A DNA stretch of 64,000 nt from Morella rubra (lineage: Eukaryota; Streptophyta; Magnoliopsida; Fagales; Myricaceae), in NCBI GenBank assembly GCA_003952965.2, contig CM025851.1, forward strand, positions 16,831,407-16,895,406. Reading direction: 5' to 3'. Of the stretch, positions 42,865 to 54,199 are shown one piece after another. The notes beneath the pieces are model-generated. The model had not been told where the DNA came from, made no database searches, and saw only the letters and a list, made by a program, of their open reading frames with translations. The stretch's first letter is position 1; each line of letters starts with the position of its first letter. A program made the translations under genes and the position numbers.

Positions 42865-45800
42865 TAGGACTGCACTAAAAAAATAATTCCAGTCCGATCC
42901 AGACCGGATTTGAAAACTAGTTAAATCCGGTCCAGATCTTTTTGAAAATCGGTCTGGACCTGACCAGACCGGATTTATTAATTTTAATTAATAATATATC
43001 TTTTTAATGTTTTTTAAACTTAAAAAAAAACTATGCGGCGCGTTTTGACTCAATTCTCCAGCGCACTCCCTACTCTCCTGAGTCTCGAGACTCCCGACTC
43101 TCCTGAGACCCCCCCGAGCCCCCCGACTCTCCCAAGACCCCCCTCTTGGCCTCTCCTCTTCAGTCTTCAAACTTTGAAGCCCCCTCCCAGTCCCGGCCTC
43201 CCTAGGGCAACCCCCTCCCCAGCGCCGCCCACTGTTAACCCCCTCCCAACGCAGCCCCCTCGCAGCCAAACCCACACCCCGAACCCCTACTCGCCCACTC
43301 CACAGCGCCGCCCAGCCACAGCATGCCCACGGCCAAGCCTCTCTTCTCCTTTTTGGTAAGGATTTTGACATGATGGCTTTGCCTTTACCGTTCCTCACTG
43401 ATTGGGTTAATGGTTCCAAAAATTGGTAATTTGGTACTATATAGTGTGTAGTGTGTTCGCGTATTGAATTCAATGAATTGGCTTTCTGTGTTCTGTGTAT
43501 TGGAGAATGAAGATGAGATGTGGGTTCCGTGTATTAAATTCAATGAATTGGCTTTAATGGGTTCCAAAGATGAGCGTGTGTAGTGTGTAGTCAGTAGTGT
43601 GTTCTTTTATTTTTTTTGATAAGCTATTAGATGACATTGCTTTGATTGGATGACATTGCTAGGTAAAGATTAGGGCTTCTATTTACATTGCTTTGATTCC
43701 ATTCAGCATTAATAATTGGAAGATGACAATTTGTCTTCCATCATTAAAAAGCAAGATTTCTATTTAGAGAGCTTTCTGTTGGGAGCAACTGAAAATGAAT
43801 TGAGAAATCTATGATGTTTCTTCATTAATTGAATAACTTTATGCTACAGTAGTATTAGTTATAAGAGTATTAAGAGGATGTGGATCATTTAAAGTGTATT
43901 TGACTTGATATTCATGCATTCATTAGTGTATTTGACCATTTAATGAATGACTTAATCTACAATATATTTGACTTGATGGTTTTGCTTCAATGACATAGGG
44001 ATCAAAAGCTATGTCTCGTTCTCGTAATCGTTCGGATCGTACTGGTATGATATGAGATTGAGTTTAGAGGATGTGGATATGATGGTTGAGGAGGAAGATG
44101 TTTCAGAAATTCCCCCACCAAGTAGTGAACCACCTAAACCAAAAAGAAATAATCAATCTATGGTTTGGACTTCCTTTACAAAGAAGTATATTGGTGACCC
44201 ACCACGCCCAAGGCATTTTGCAACTATTGTGATGCTGATTATGCTACAGATGGAAATAGGAATGGGACGAAAAATTTGTTGGACCATCTTACTAAATGTA
44301 AGAAAAACTCCAATCAGTTACCCCCAAAACAAGACAAGAGGCAAAAAAAACTTTAGCATATGAGAAGGGAGTTGAGGGTGATGAGAACCCTAGTAATTTG
44401 GTGTTGACAAAAAAATTTGACCATAATCATGCTATAGCTCTTCGTCAAGCTTTGGCAGAGTTTCTTATTGTTGATGAGCTCCCTTTCAGGATTGTGGAGT
44501 CTCCCCAATTTAGAAAGTTTGTACGGATGCTAGAGCCTAGATTTCAAGTCCCATCTCGCATGACCATTGCTAAGACTTGCATGGACATTTTTAAGTATAC
44601 AAAAACATTGTTGAAGTGTATGATGAGGGCTTGTGATAGTAGAGTTTGTCTCACCACTGATGCTTGGACTTCGATTCAGAATTTGAGCTATATGGTTGTC
44701 ACTGCCCATTGGATTGACAAGAAGTGAAAATTGCAGAAAAGGGTGATTAGCTTTTATTTGATTGATAATCACAAAGGAGATACAATTGGGGCGCAAGTGG
44801 AGGAGTGTTTACATGATTGGGGAATTGAGAAGATTATGACCATCACAGTTGATAACGCGTCTTCAAATGATACAGCTATTGGTTACTTGAAGAGGCATCT
44901 ATGAAGTAATGTGTTGAATGGTCTTTACATTCACATGAGATTGCGACATATTATGAATCTTGTAGTTGGTGATGGGTTGAAGTTTAATGATGATGCAATT
45001 ACAAGGGTTCGTGACGCAATTAGGTATGTATTTTTTTTTTTCATTTCTTAATACTATGCATAATTCGTTGTTTCTTACAGTTGTTTTTTGTGAGATGCAA
45101 TTAGGTATGTGCGGTCTTCTCCTGCAAGGCTTATCAAGTTTAATCAATGTGTTGAGAAGGAGAGAATCGAATGTTCCAAGAGTTTGTGCCTTGATGTCTC
45201 AACCCGTTGGAACTCTACTTATTTGATGTTAGATGTTGCTGAGAAGTATGAGTTTGCTTTTGATAGAATGGAGAGTGATGATGTTGATTATCTTCCGCAT
45301 TTTACTGAAGGTGAGTGTGGGAAGAGGAACTTGGGACCTCCAACAAAAGAAGACTGGACAAAAATAAGGGTATTTTGCAAGTTTCTTGAACTCTTTTATG
45401 ATGCTACGGTGCAATTTTCTGGTTCTTTGTATGTTACTTCGAATTCCTACTTCCATAGACTCTATGGGGTGCATTCTCATTTGTGTTATTCACAAAGTAC
45501 GGACAAAAAATTGAAAGACATGGCTGATATTATGATGGTTAAGTACCAAAAATATTAGGGGAGGAATGACAGGTTAAATTTGTTGATATTTATTGCAAAT
45601 GTGATTGATCCACGGTCTAAGTTACAAGTAATGGGACAAATGGTGAGGTTGATGTATAGTGGAATAGAGGGAGAGAAGTTGGTGGCTAGTATAAGTGATT
45701 TGTTTCGTGCATTGTTTGATGAATATGCGTTAGGGTTACCTCAGGCTCAAGTGCATTCATCTATTAGTAGTACGCCTCCTCCTCCTCCAGTGGTCTCGGT

Positions 45801-47696
45801 TCTGGCAGCAAGCTAACTTTATTTGAGGATTATTGGAGCACGACTGTGTCGTTTGGAACATATTCATCAAGTCCCAATGCAAACTTAGAAATTGATCGGT
45901 ATTTGGCTGATTCCACTTGTTGCTCAGAAAAGAATTTTGACGTATTGAAATGGTGAAAGGATAATGATTTACGATATCCCGTCATTGCTAGGATTGCATG
46001 GATGTATTGGCTATCCCTATCTCTACTGTGTCTTCAGAGTTCCACTTTTAGTACAGGGGGACGTGTACTTGATCCATTTCGGAGTTCATTAGCTCCAGCG
46101 ACTGTGGAGGCCCTTGTTTGCACCCAAGATTGGTTGAGGCGTGCAGATGAAAAGGAACCAATTAACATCAAATAAACTTTGGATTGGATCGAGAGTTATG
46201 ACATGGATTCCGGTAAATAAAATGTGTTTGTAATTTTAATTCTCTTTTTATTTTCTATGCTTTACTTATATTTATTTGTTTTAAACATTTATTGACAATT
46301 TAAACTTGCAGAAATGACAAGCAATAGCACAGCAGCAAGCGAACTTGGGACATCAACCACCAACAAGACTTGAGGAGACTCATTTAGATACATTTGCAAG
46401 CTTTTTAGTTTGTTAATGTATTTGTTTGTGCGTGTTTTGACTTATGGTGCTTAATTTGACATTTGTATTTTTAGTTTGATACATTTGTATTTTGATTTAT
46501 GGTGCTTAATTTGTTATCTTAAGTCTCATATACAATCAAAATCACTCCTTTTTTATATTAACTTTACAATTCAATAATCATATTGGAAGTAATGTTAACG
46601 AAGAAAAGTAGACATATTTAGGTGACATAGGTGTAATTTAAATGAAAATCCCTGACATTAATATACTTTTAAGGTGAAAAAAAAGGACAGCTAGTTCAAC
46701 AAAAAGCAAACACAAGCATGGAGATTATGATATAAAAAGACACAAATTTCAGACTTTTATAAGTGATAAATGTTAACTATATTAGGGGTTATAGCCATTA
46801 AATGTTAACTCATTTACAAAGTACTTAAATTAAGTAAGTAACACAATGTTAGGGATTTTTATAAGTGATAAATGTTAACTATACTAGGGGTTGCGCTACA
46901 AGTGTTAAACAATTCATGCAATATTCGTAAGATATAACACGTAACCTACTTGGCACAGAATTATTAATATTGTCTAATGAAATTAATTGTTCATAAATAC
47001 ATGTTCTAAATACTAAATAGACAGGACCCTAATAAACTAAAATCAATTAGAATAATTAATTTCATGGATCGAACTTTTTCCCATTGTTTGAAAACATGTA
47101 AAAATCAAGTTAATTTTTAGAGCTATGAACTAGATCCTTAATTTTATATGAATGTAGACCTAATGGTAGTCCAAAGCATTAAATATCGACCTTAAGTCAA
47201 GAAAATTTTAGGAGATCAATGAAAGTCAGAGCTAATGTAATCATGCATGAATGATAAGTAAGATATATATTTTTCTCATAAACACCTATTTTATGTATCA
47301 ATATATTTCCAATTGGGATGGGGGGTTAGAATTGAATACTCTTATACTAATTACTATAGTCTCTCTGCAATTGAATAAAATACAAGAATAATAGCTATTT
47401 TGATTATATATTCATTTTGTAAGTATTAAGTAAATATATATTTATTAAAATTAGAAGAATAATTTTTTAAAAATTTATTAATACTAACAAGTAACATTAA
47501 TGATCTGACCATAAAATGATTAGAAATGAAACTTTATTTGAATGAATTCACATTTTTTATTTTAAGATGTGAGTTGAGAAAAAAAAATTGGTGTGGACCA
47601 CTTAAGTGGTCCACACCGGACCACTTTGGACCAGTCCGATCCTTCTATTTAAGTACAACTGAAAATCGTCGGACCGATTTTCGGTTGTGCATTCTA
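42865..47696 (+). mobile_element. hAT DNA transposon (DAYSLEEPER/RICESLEEPER-like), degenerate
   Basis: 4832 bp between perfect octamers ATCACCAC (42857-42864 and 47697-47704). Termini are TAGGACTGCAC and, other strand, TAGAATGCACAACCG. Subterminal regions are rich in GGTCCGG/CCGGACC words, close to those of the MITE at 27849-28247. A zf-BED/hATC transposase relic lies at 43999-46177. The region 43030-43360 is unusually C-rich and reads as a proline-rich frame that I do not accept as a gene. 46380-47690 is AT-rich and non-coding. Confidence 0.88.
43999..46177 (+). pseudogene. hAT transposase, degenerate
   Basis: In order: a possible first exon word (MSRSRNRSDRTG, 44011), the BED-type region with TKYIGDPPRPR-like words around 44160-44300 (frameshifted), and the open block 44398-44727 with DELPFRIVESPQFRKF and the catalytic-type CLTTDAWTS. 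Next come TITVDNASSND near 44850, LDVSTRWNSTYLML at about 45190, NVIDPRSKL at 45600, and the C-terminal hATC dimerisation region at 45890-46177 (YLADST, DNDLRYPVIARIAWMYW) with a stop where Trp is expected. At least five stops or shifts. It would have cut and pasted the element; it is now dead. Confidence 0.82.
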
Positions 47697-47704
47697 ATCA
47701 CCAC

Positions 47705-48420
47705 CACAGAACTCATTTACATATGACAAGCCTATGAACTCTATTATAGCCTATTCTATAAATTCCTGAGATTTCCAAATACCTGCATCAAACACCTCAG
47801 CAAAACACAATATTCAATCTTATTAGATCAAAATTAACATCAAAACAATAGGAGTTAATTATACATTTTAGGAATACTTCTCTCCCCCTGAGATGAGTAT
47901 CCTTTCCAAGATAGAGAGAAGATAGAAGGACTCTCTCTCTCTCCCTATGTGTTAGCATGTTATGCAATATAAGCAAAATTATAATCAACACCTCATGCTA
48001 ATCAATCAAATGCAGCAAGTTAGCAAATAAAAAAAATTATGTACTTCCCACAATACCAATCACAAGCGAAATAGACACTTCAAAACTATACAACCAAAAT
48101 ATATCCACTTCCTAATAGGGCAATCCAACAATCCAACTCCAGTAATAATCCCAACCAACTAACTTATAAGAACAACATAAAACATAGGAATAATAGAGCT
48201 TCAGCATAAAGGTTCAGCAGAACATAAGGAACAATAAAAGTTCAAGGTTCAGCAGAACATAAGAACAATAAAAGTTCAAGGTTCAGTATAACATAAGAAA
48301 CAATAAAAGTTCAAGGTTCAGCAGAACAAAAGAAACACTAAAAGTTCAACAATGGTGCAACAGATCAACAGATAATCCAACCAGACTACTCCCCCTTTTG
48401 TCAAGAAGGGAGCCAAGGAG
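47705..48420 (-). other. Sire-B 3' non-coding region with purine tracts and short tandem repeats
   Basis: No gene. Element-strand purine tracts lie at about 47880-47892 (CTCAGGGGGAGAG) and 48388-48402 (GACAAAAGGGGGAGTA). Sireviruses are known to carry several polypurine tracts before the 3' LTR. A 35-bp unit (GGTTCAGCAGAACATAAG...AAAAGTTCAA) is repeated four times at 48211-48349. Confidence 0.7.
48211..48349. repeat. Four tandem copies of a 35-bp unit
   Basis: Units start at 48211, 48246, 48280 and 48315 with GGTTCAG and differ at a few positions. They are adjacent without unique spacers, so this is a minisatellite, not a CRISPR array. Confidence 0.85.
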
Positions 48421-48422
48421 AA

Positions 48423-49711
48423 CTAGGTGGAGTCGTCAACATCAGAAAGGGAATGAGCAAGCCGCGCCAACAGAGAGTTCGTCGTCCTCGTCATTAAAGG
48501 CGAGTCAGAACGGTTAGGGTCTTCAACTCCTCCAGCCATACTCGAGGCACCTTGAGTGCCCACCACATTCAAATGCATACAAATAGTTGCTACATCATTC
48601 AGCACTTTGGTCAAGGTAAGTTTCATGGTCTCTTAGGTGGCAAGTAAGGAAGATTGCACAGAGGAAGAAGTATTTGACCTCTCAGTAAACAGTTGCAAAG
48701 ACTCAACAATATAACTCATATCAGATCGTAGGGGGCCTTGACTAGTGGAGGAAAAAGATTTTTTAGGTCCACGATGAGATTTGCTCTGGTTCAAGATAGT
48801 AGGCCCAAGAGGTTGAGCAAGTTTCAAACGGGGCTAATTGCGAGGGATGGTAATACAACTTGCACTCATAAAGTTCATGATGAGACAGGGATATGGCAGT
48901 AAACTTGTGGTGGAGTTAGACTGAAATACTTTTATCATTATAGCACATATGTGTGATGGCAAATCAATGTTGTCATTAACTAAAAACGCATATAAAAAAC
49001 ACATGCGTTCATATGATAATTGGGATAAGGATTTGGTAGGAAATATATTAGTAGAAACAATTATACTAAAAATTTGATTTTCAGCAGAAAAAAGTTTAGA
49101 GTTAAACTCTTTGGCTGTAAAGCACATGTTCTTATCATCAAATCATGTGGCCATGGTACTAGGTGAAGGTCGGGCAGAGGCATTATAAGGGAATACAGGA
49201 TGATTCACCCTAGGGATACTTAGGCATTGTGCAAGGAAAAATGGATGAACATCTAGAAAGGTTCCACAAAAGTAAATTGCAAAGGAATTTATATCAGAAA
49301 TGGCATGAATGTTGGAGTAAAATTCTCTTACCACCTCCTCAGATGGAGGAATCAGTTTGGTGAGGAGGCCTTCCCATCCTCTGGACACAATTTTGTCTGA
49401 AAACCTCAAATGCGTCAATTCATCTAGAAGTACTTCCCTCTTCAATATGACACCCTTTGTGCTGAATTTCTTTGAATAATGTGACTCAGCATCAGCATTA
49501 AGGAACTTTGAATCAGGTACTTCTTCAGGTGAAGCATCATGTTGTTTTTCCTTTCCTTTAAATACTCGAGATGAGCTTTCAGCAACTTGGCTCTTAGTTC
49601 GTTTAGAGACTGGTTCAAGCACGAGAGAGCTAGGTTGTTTATGAGATGATTGGCAGGAGAGGCTGGCCTTTTCTGAGCATTCTTCACTGCTGCATGTTTG
49701 ACTTGAGCCAT
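48423..49711 (-). pseudogene. Sirevirus envelope-like third gene (putative plant transposon protein domain), three in-frame stops
   Basis: Between pol and the 3' LTR, where Sireviruses of the SIRE1/Maximus type carry an envelope-like gene of unproven function. From 49622 to 48423 a single frame of about 400 codons is interrupted only by stops at 49143, 48834 and 48633. Its N-terminal part, Lys/Ser-rich, leads into a domain (LLDELTHLRF, SRGWEGLLTKLI, REFYSNIH) similar to the putative plant transposon protein family. An upstream frame (49442-49711) supplies a possible start. No clear signal peptide or membrane helix is visible, so membrane fusion cannot be argued. Confidence 0.65.
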
Positions 49712-50251
49712 CTGTGAAAAAACTTTTTATAGTGAGCTCAACAATAAATCTTTACAGGTAGAAATTTTTATTTTAGTAATATAGCCCTTTCAGGACACAT
49801 GTATGTATATAAATGTTGAACTGAAAATGGATAACTGAATTTTATGCTTTTAACATTATATCCCCCAATCATGTTAACCACGTAAATGAATAAGCATTTG
49901 ACACTGACTAATCAATTTTTCCAAGAAATCTGGATTTTAGTTTTAAGAATAACTAATACTGACCCATTGCACTATATAAAAATCATTATTAGTGAGATTG
50001 ACCAGTAATTTCAAAACAAATGACTTATACGACAAATGGGGAAATGGGGAAATTTTGAAAACCTAGTTTTTATATTTACCAAATAATCGGCACAAGTGTA
50101 AGCTAGAGTAACAAATCCATGTAATAGAGTGAGACGCACATGCAATAAGTCAAGGAAATACAAAACCCATTAACTAGGAGACAACCCGAACTGATTTCGG
50201 GACCACAAGACCACAAGTAATTATAAATCTCGCATTTAGTCAATATAAAAT

Positions 50252-50283
<32 letters not shown>
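50252..50283. repeat. (GA)n microsatellite
   Basis: About sixteen uninterrupted GA units in the spacer between the envelope-like gene and pol of Sire-B. Confidence 0.9.
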
Positions 50284-50287
<4 letters not shown>

Positions 50288-50527
50288 ATTTGTACCTTGT
50301 CGTGGACTTAAGAGATGCTTAAACAAAGTGGTGGGGAGAGATTCAACCAAAGGCAAGTGGGGAGAAGTGGGGTAAGTGGCACTAGAGAGAATAGAGATGA
50401 GCGGCGCAGAGAAGTGGGGAGCCAGAGAAAGTGTCTGCCAAAATAGGGTTAGTGGGTTCATTAAGGGCATAATGGGAAAGTGATGTAAAAAGAACAAAAA
50501 GACAAAACAAATAATAATTTTTAAAAA

Positions 50528-50645
50528 CATGGACTTTTCAACGTGAAGTCTAAATGCCTTTTAAAAAAAATGAACTTTTCAACGTGAAGCCTAAATACCT
50601 TTTTTTAAAAAAAACATGGACTTTTCAACGTGAAGTCTAAATGCC
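50528..50645. repeat. Three tandem copies of a ~43-bp unit
   Basis: The word ATGGACTTTTCAACGTGAAG (second copy with A for G) followed by CTAAAT and a T/A run occurs at about 50528, 50570 and 50614. Located in the Sire-B spacer 49712-51018, which otherwise has no gene. Confidence 0.85.
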
Positions 50646-51018
50646 GAAACGAGCTTTTTATTATATACACGGCAGTATTCATTAATTCAACATTTAGATA
50701 ATTTTTGTCTCTTTCCACCATTTTTGCCGAGCTGAGTCTTCTCTTTCAACATTATACACTATAACACAAACCTTAGATAAACTTCACGTACACTTCTAAC
50801 TTCAGATTTTTTGCAGAGAAATAAGAAATTGAAATAAATTCACTAAAATTTATCAGATTCACCGAATGTTAATTACCTCATCAAAATAAGATATAGAACA
50901 TTTTTATGACATATTAGATGGTGAAAAATTATTTCACTTCCTAGGCAAGATTGAGTGACTAACTTATCAAATGCAAAAGAATTATTTTAAGGCATTTGAC
51001 AAATACCAACAGCTTGCC

Positions 51019-54000
51019 TTAAAATTCAAATCTTGCCGAATCAAGTGGTTTTGTAAATAAATCAGCAAGTTGATTTTCTGTAGGTACATGTTCAATAGAA
51101 ATAACTTGTTTTTCCACTAAGTCATTGATAAAGTGATGTCTAATGTCTATATGCTTTGTTCTTGAGTGCTGTACAGGATTTTTAGAAATATTAATTGCAC
51201 TCGTATTATCACAATAAACAAGCATAAAATCTTGACGAATGTCATAATCATAGAGCATTTGTTTCATCCATAAGAGTTGTGTACAACAACTACCCATGAC
51301 TATATATTCGCCTCAGCAGTAGACAAAGATATGAAACTTTGCTTCTTACTAAGCCAAGCAACCAAATTAGTACCCAAGTAGAAACATCCACCTGATGTAC
51401 TTTTTCTATCATCTGAATTTCTTGCCCAGTCAGCATCATTATATCCTACTAAATGAGTGTTAATTCTTTAGAATACCAAATACCATAATCAATAGTACCA
51501 TTAACATAGCGAATTATTTTCTTCATTGCATCCATATGAGATTCTTTGGGATTTGCTTGAAATCTAGCACATATCCCTACACTAAAAGATATATCTGGTC
51601 TGCTAGCAGTTAAGTATAATAAACTTCCTATTATACTACGTTACATGGTATGATCAACATCTTTACCATTAGAATCAGCACTCAATTTTACCGAGGTATT
51701 CATTGGCACTTTGGTATGTTTATTACTGTCTAAACCAAAACGTTTCACTAAGTTCTTTGCATATTTTGACTGAGAGATAAATAGCCCTTCCTTGCATTGT
51801 TTAATTTGCAATCCTAGAAAATAATGTAATTCACCTACCATACTCATTTCAAATTCCTTTTTCATGGATTCTGCAAACTCATTAGCAAGTGACTCTTTCG
51901 GTGAACCGAACACTATATCATCTACATATATTTGGGCTATTGTAAGATGTTTGTTAGTTTTCTTTATAAAGAGAGTGCGATCAGCACCTCCACTATCAAA
52001 TCCTTTTTCAAGTAAATATGTGGTTAATCTTTCTTACCAAGCTCTAAGAGCTTGTTTTAACCCATAGAGAGCTTTCTTAAGCTTGAAAACATGATTAGGA
52101 TACTTAGGATCTACAAACCTTTTTGGTTGTTCTACAACCACTTCTTCTTGCAAAATACCATTTAAAAATGCAGATTTTACATCCATTTGATATAATTTAA
52201 AACCCATTGAACAAGATATGGCTAATAAAATTCGAATGGATTCTAATCTTGCTACTGGTGCAAACGTTTCATCAAAATCGATGCTTCTATTTAAGAGTAG
52301 CCTTGAGCTACAAGGCGGGCTTTATTTCTAACGACTACACCATTTTCATCAGATTTGTTCTTATATATCCATTTTGTACCAATAATATTATTATTAGTAG
52401 GTCTAGGTACTAAATACCACACATCATTCCTAATGAATTGATTTAGCTCTTCATGCATGGCATTAACCCAACATTCATCCTTTAAAACATCATTAATATT
52501 TTTTGATTCAAACAAAGACACATGGCATGAATATGAAATTTGGTTCAGAACTCTACCTCTTAACCTCATACCTTTATTCATCTAACCAATGACATTTTGT
52601 TTAGGATGATTCAGTTTCACTCGTGAAGAGGGTTCTTTAGCTTCATCAGAGTCGGAGTCTTTGTTTCCATCAGACTCTGTGTTAACTTGATCATCATTTT
52701 CCTCAGTTAATTCTGAATGCTCTGTAGCTTCATGCTCTTCTTCAACCTGATTTTCTTGTTCCTCAACAGTATTCTCAAGATCATTCGGGTTAGTAGCATT
52801 ATATAAATCATCATATATTTTAACATTAATGGTTTCCATAACAGTGAGAGTATGTAGATTAAAAACTAAAGCTCTACTCGATGATGAATATCCTAAAAAT
52901 ATTCCTTCATCACTACGTGTGTCAAATTTACCTAAGTTTTCTCTATCATGTAGAATGTAACACTTACTACCAAATATTTTAAAATACTACACTGTAGGTC
53001 TTTTTCCATACCATATTTCATAAGGCATTTTATGAGTCTTAGGATGAAGATAGACACGATTTATAATATGACATGCAGTGTTTATTGCTTCACCCTAAAA
53101 TTTTTAGACAATACCTTTACTATGAAGCATAACCCGAGCCATTTCTTGAAGAACTCGGTTCTTCCTTTCTACTACTCTATTTTGCTGTGGAGTAATGGGT
53201 GCTGAAAATTCTTTATGTATTCCTTCTTCATGGCACAAATGTTTGTAAGCTTGAATTATCGAACTCTGTCCTATAGTCACTTCGAATTCTTAAAATTTTA
53301 TATCCTTGTTCATTTTGCAAACGATTACAAAGTCTTTTAACCTTCTCAAAGGTTTCAGACTTGTCTCGTAGTAACTCAATCCAAGTACACCTGGAGAAAT
53401 CATCTCCTACAACAAGTATGTATTTTCTGCCACCAAGACTTTTAGTCCTTGTTGGCCCCATTAAGTCCATATGCAATAATTCTAAACATTTCAAAGTACG
53501 AATATTAGTTGTCTTCTTATGAGATGTTCTAACTTGTTTGCCAAGTTGACATGGTCCACAAACTTTGTCAACTATCTTAGCTAATTTAGGAACACCATCA
53601 ACTATACTAGAAATGTTCGATAAGTCTCTATAATTTAAGTGACCTAATCTTTGATGCCAAAGTTGGAATATATCAATTTTCAAACTATTATATGATACAT
53701 CAGCATTAATAACTAGTCCATAACAATTATCCGATGTACAAGTTCCACTAAAAATGGATTTACCTGTAGAATCAATCACCGAACAATTATTTTTGGTGAA
53801 TTTAACATCAAGACCAGCATCACATATCTGACTTATGCGTAATAAATTCGATTTTAAACCTTGCACATAGAACACATCATTAAAAGTCAAATTGCCAGGG
53901 AGAGTTATAGATCCTTTACCAAGAATTTCAGACTTACTTCCATCTCCAAAAGTTACAGCACCTCCTTTGCTATCTTTAAATGTTGTGAAGAGACTTTTAT

Positions 54001-54199
54001 CTCCACACATGTGTTTTGAGCAGCCGCTGTCAAGGTAGCAAATGAAGTTGCTTTTTGCCTTTAAGAAAATATGTGCTACAAAACAAGACTTAGTCTTTTT
54101 CTTTTTCTTTTTCCAAACTAACTTTTGATTAATAGCAGGATTTAGCTTTTGATTTATAATTTGAATTTGTTGAGATAACATGCTTACTTGGCTCAACAA
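51019..54199 (-). pseudogene. Sire-B pol (protease, integrase, RT, RNase H), frameshifted
   Basis: Segment 54199-53228 holds the protease with YLDSGCSKHMCG (about 54010-54045), the GAG-pre-integrase word LWHQRLGHLNYRDL and the integrase start (ELLHMDLMGPT, VVGDDFSRCTW). The catalytic region then slips out of frame (about 53230). RT appears at 52581-52291 (ARLVAQGYS) and 51930-51641, with an intact YVDD at 51918-51929. RNase H ends the gene (VYCDNTSAI, STRTKHIDIRHHF-like, NQLADLFTKPLD) at 51297-51019. Several stops and shifts separate the blocks, including an acidic linker frame at 52839-52582. Confidence 0.87.

Larger units (their letters stand above)
37430..42980. repeat. Tandem duplication of about 2.94 kb
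   Basis: Unit A (about 37430-40397) and unit B (about 40398-42980) each contain the end of the Copia-A 3' LTR, the host gene fragment, a Sire-B LTR with its polypurine tract, and the left end of the hAT element. From about 37674 to 38844 and 40614 to 41784 I find no difference in about 1170 bp (offset exactly 2940). Outside that core unit B has lost many small pieces of 5-60 bp, and the LTR parts differ by substitutions too. Confidence 0.9.

Noticed and set aside
43033..43359. Proline-rich frame near the left end of the hAT element
   Set aside because: Composition alone (C-rich DNA) explains an open frame; no repeat motif or signal peptide typical of a Pro-rich protein.
48211..48349. CRISPR-like repeat array
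   Set aside because: Units are adjacent without unique spacers and lie in a plant retrotransposon; it is a minisatellite.
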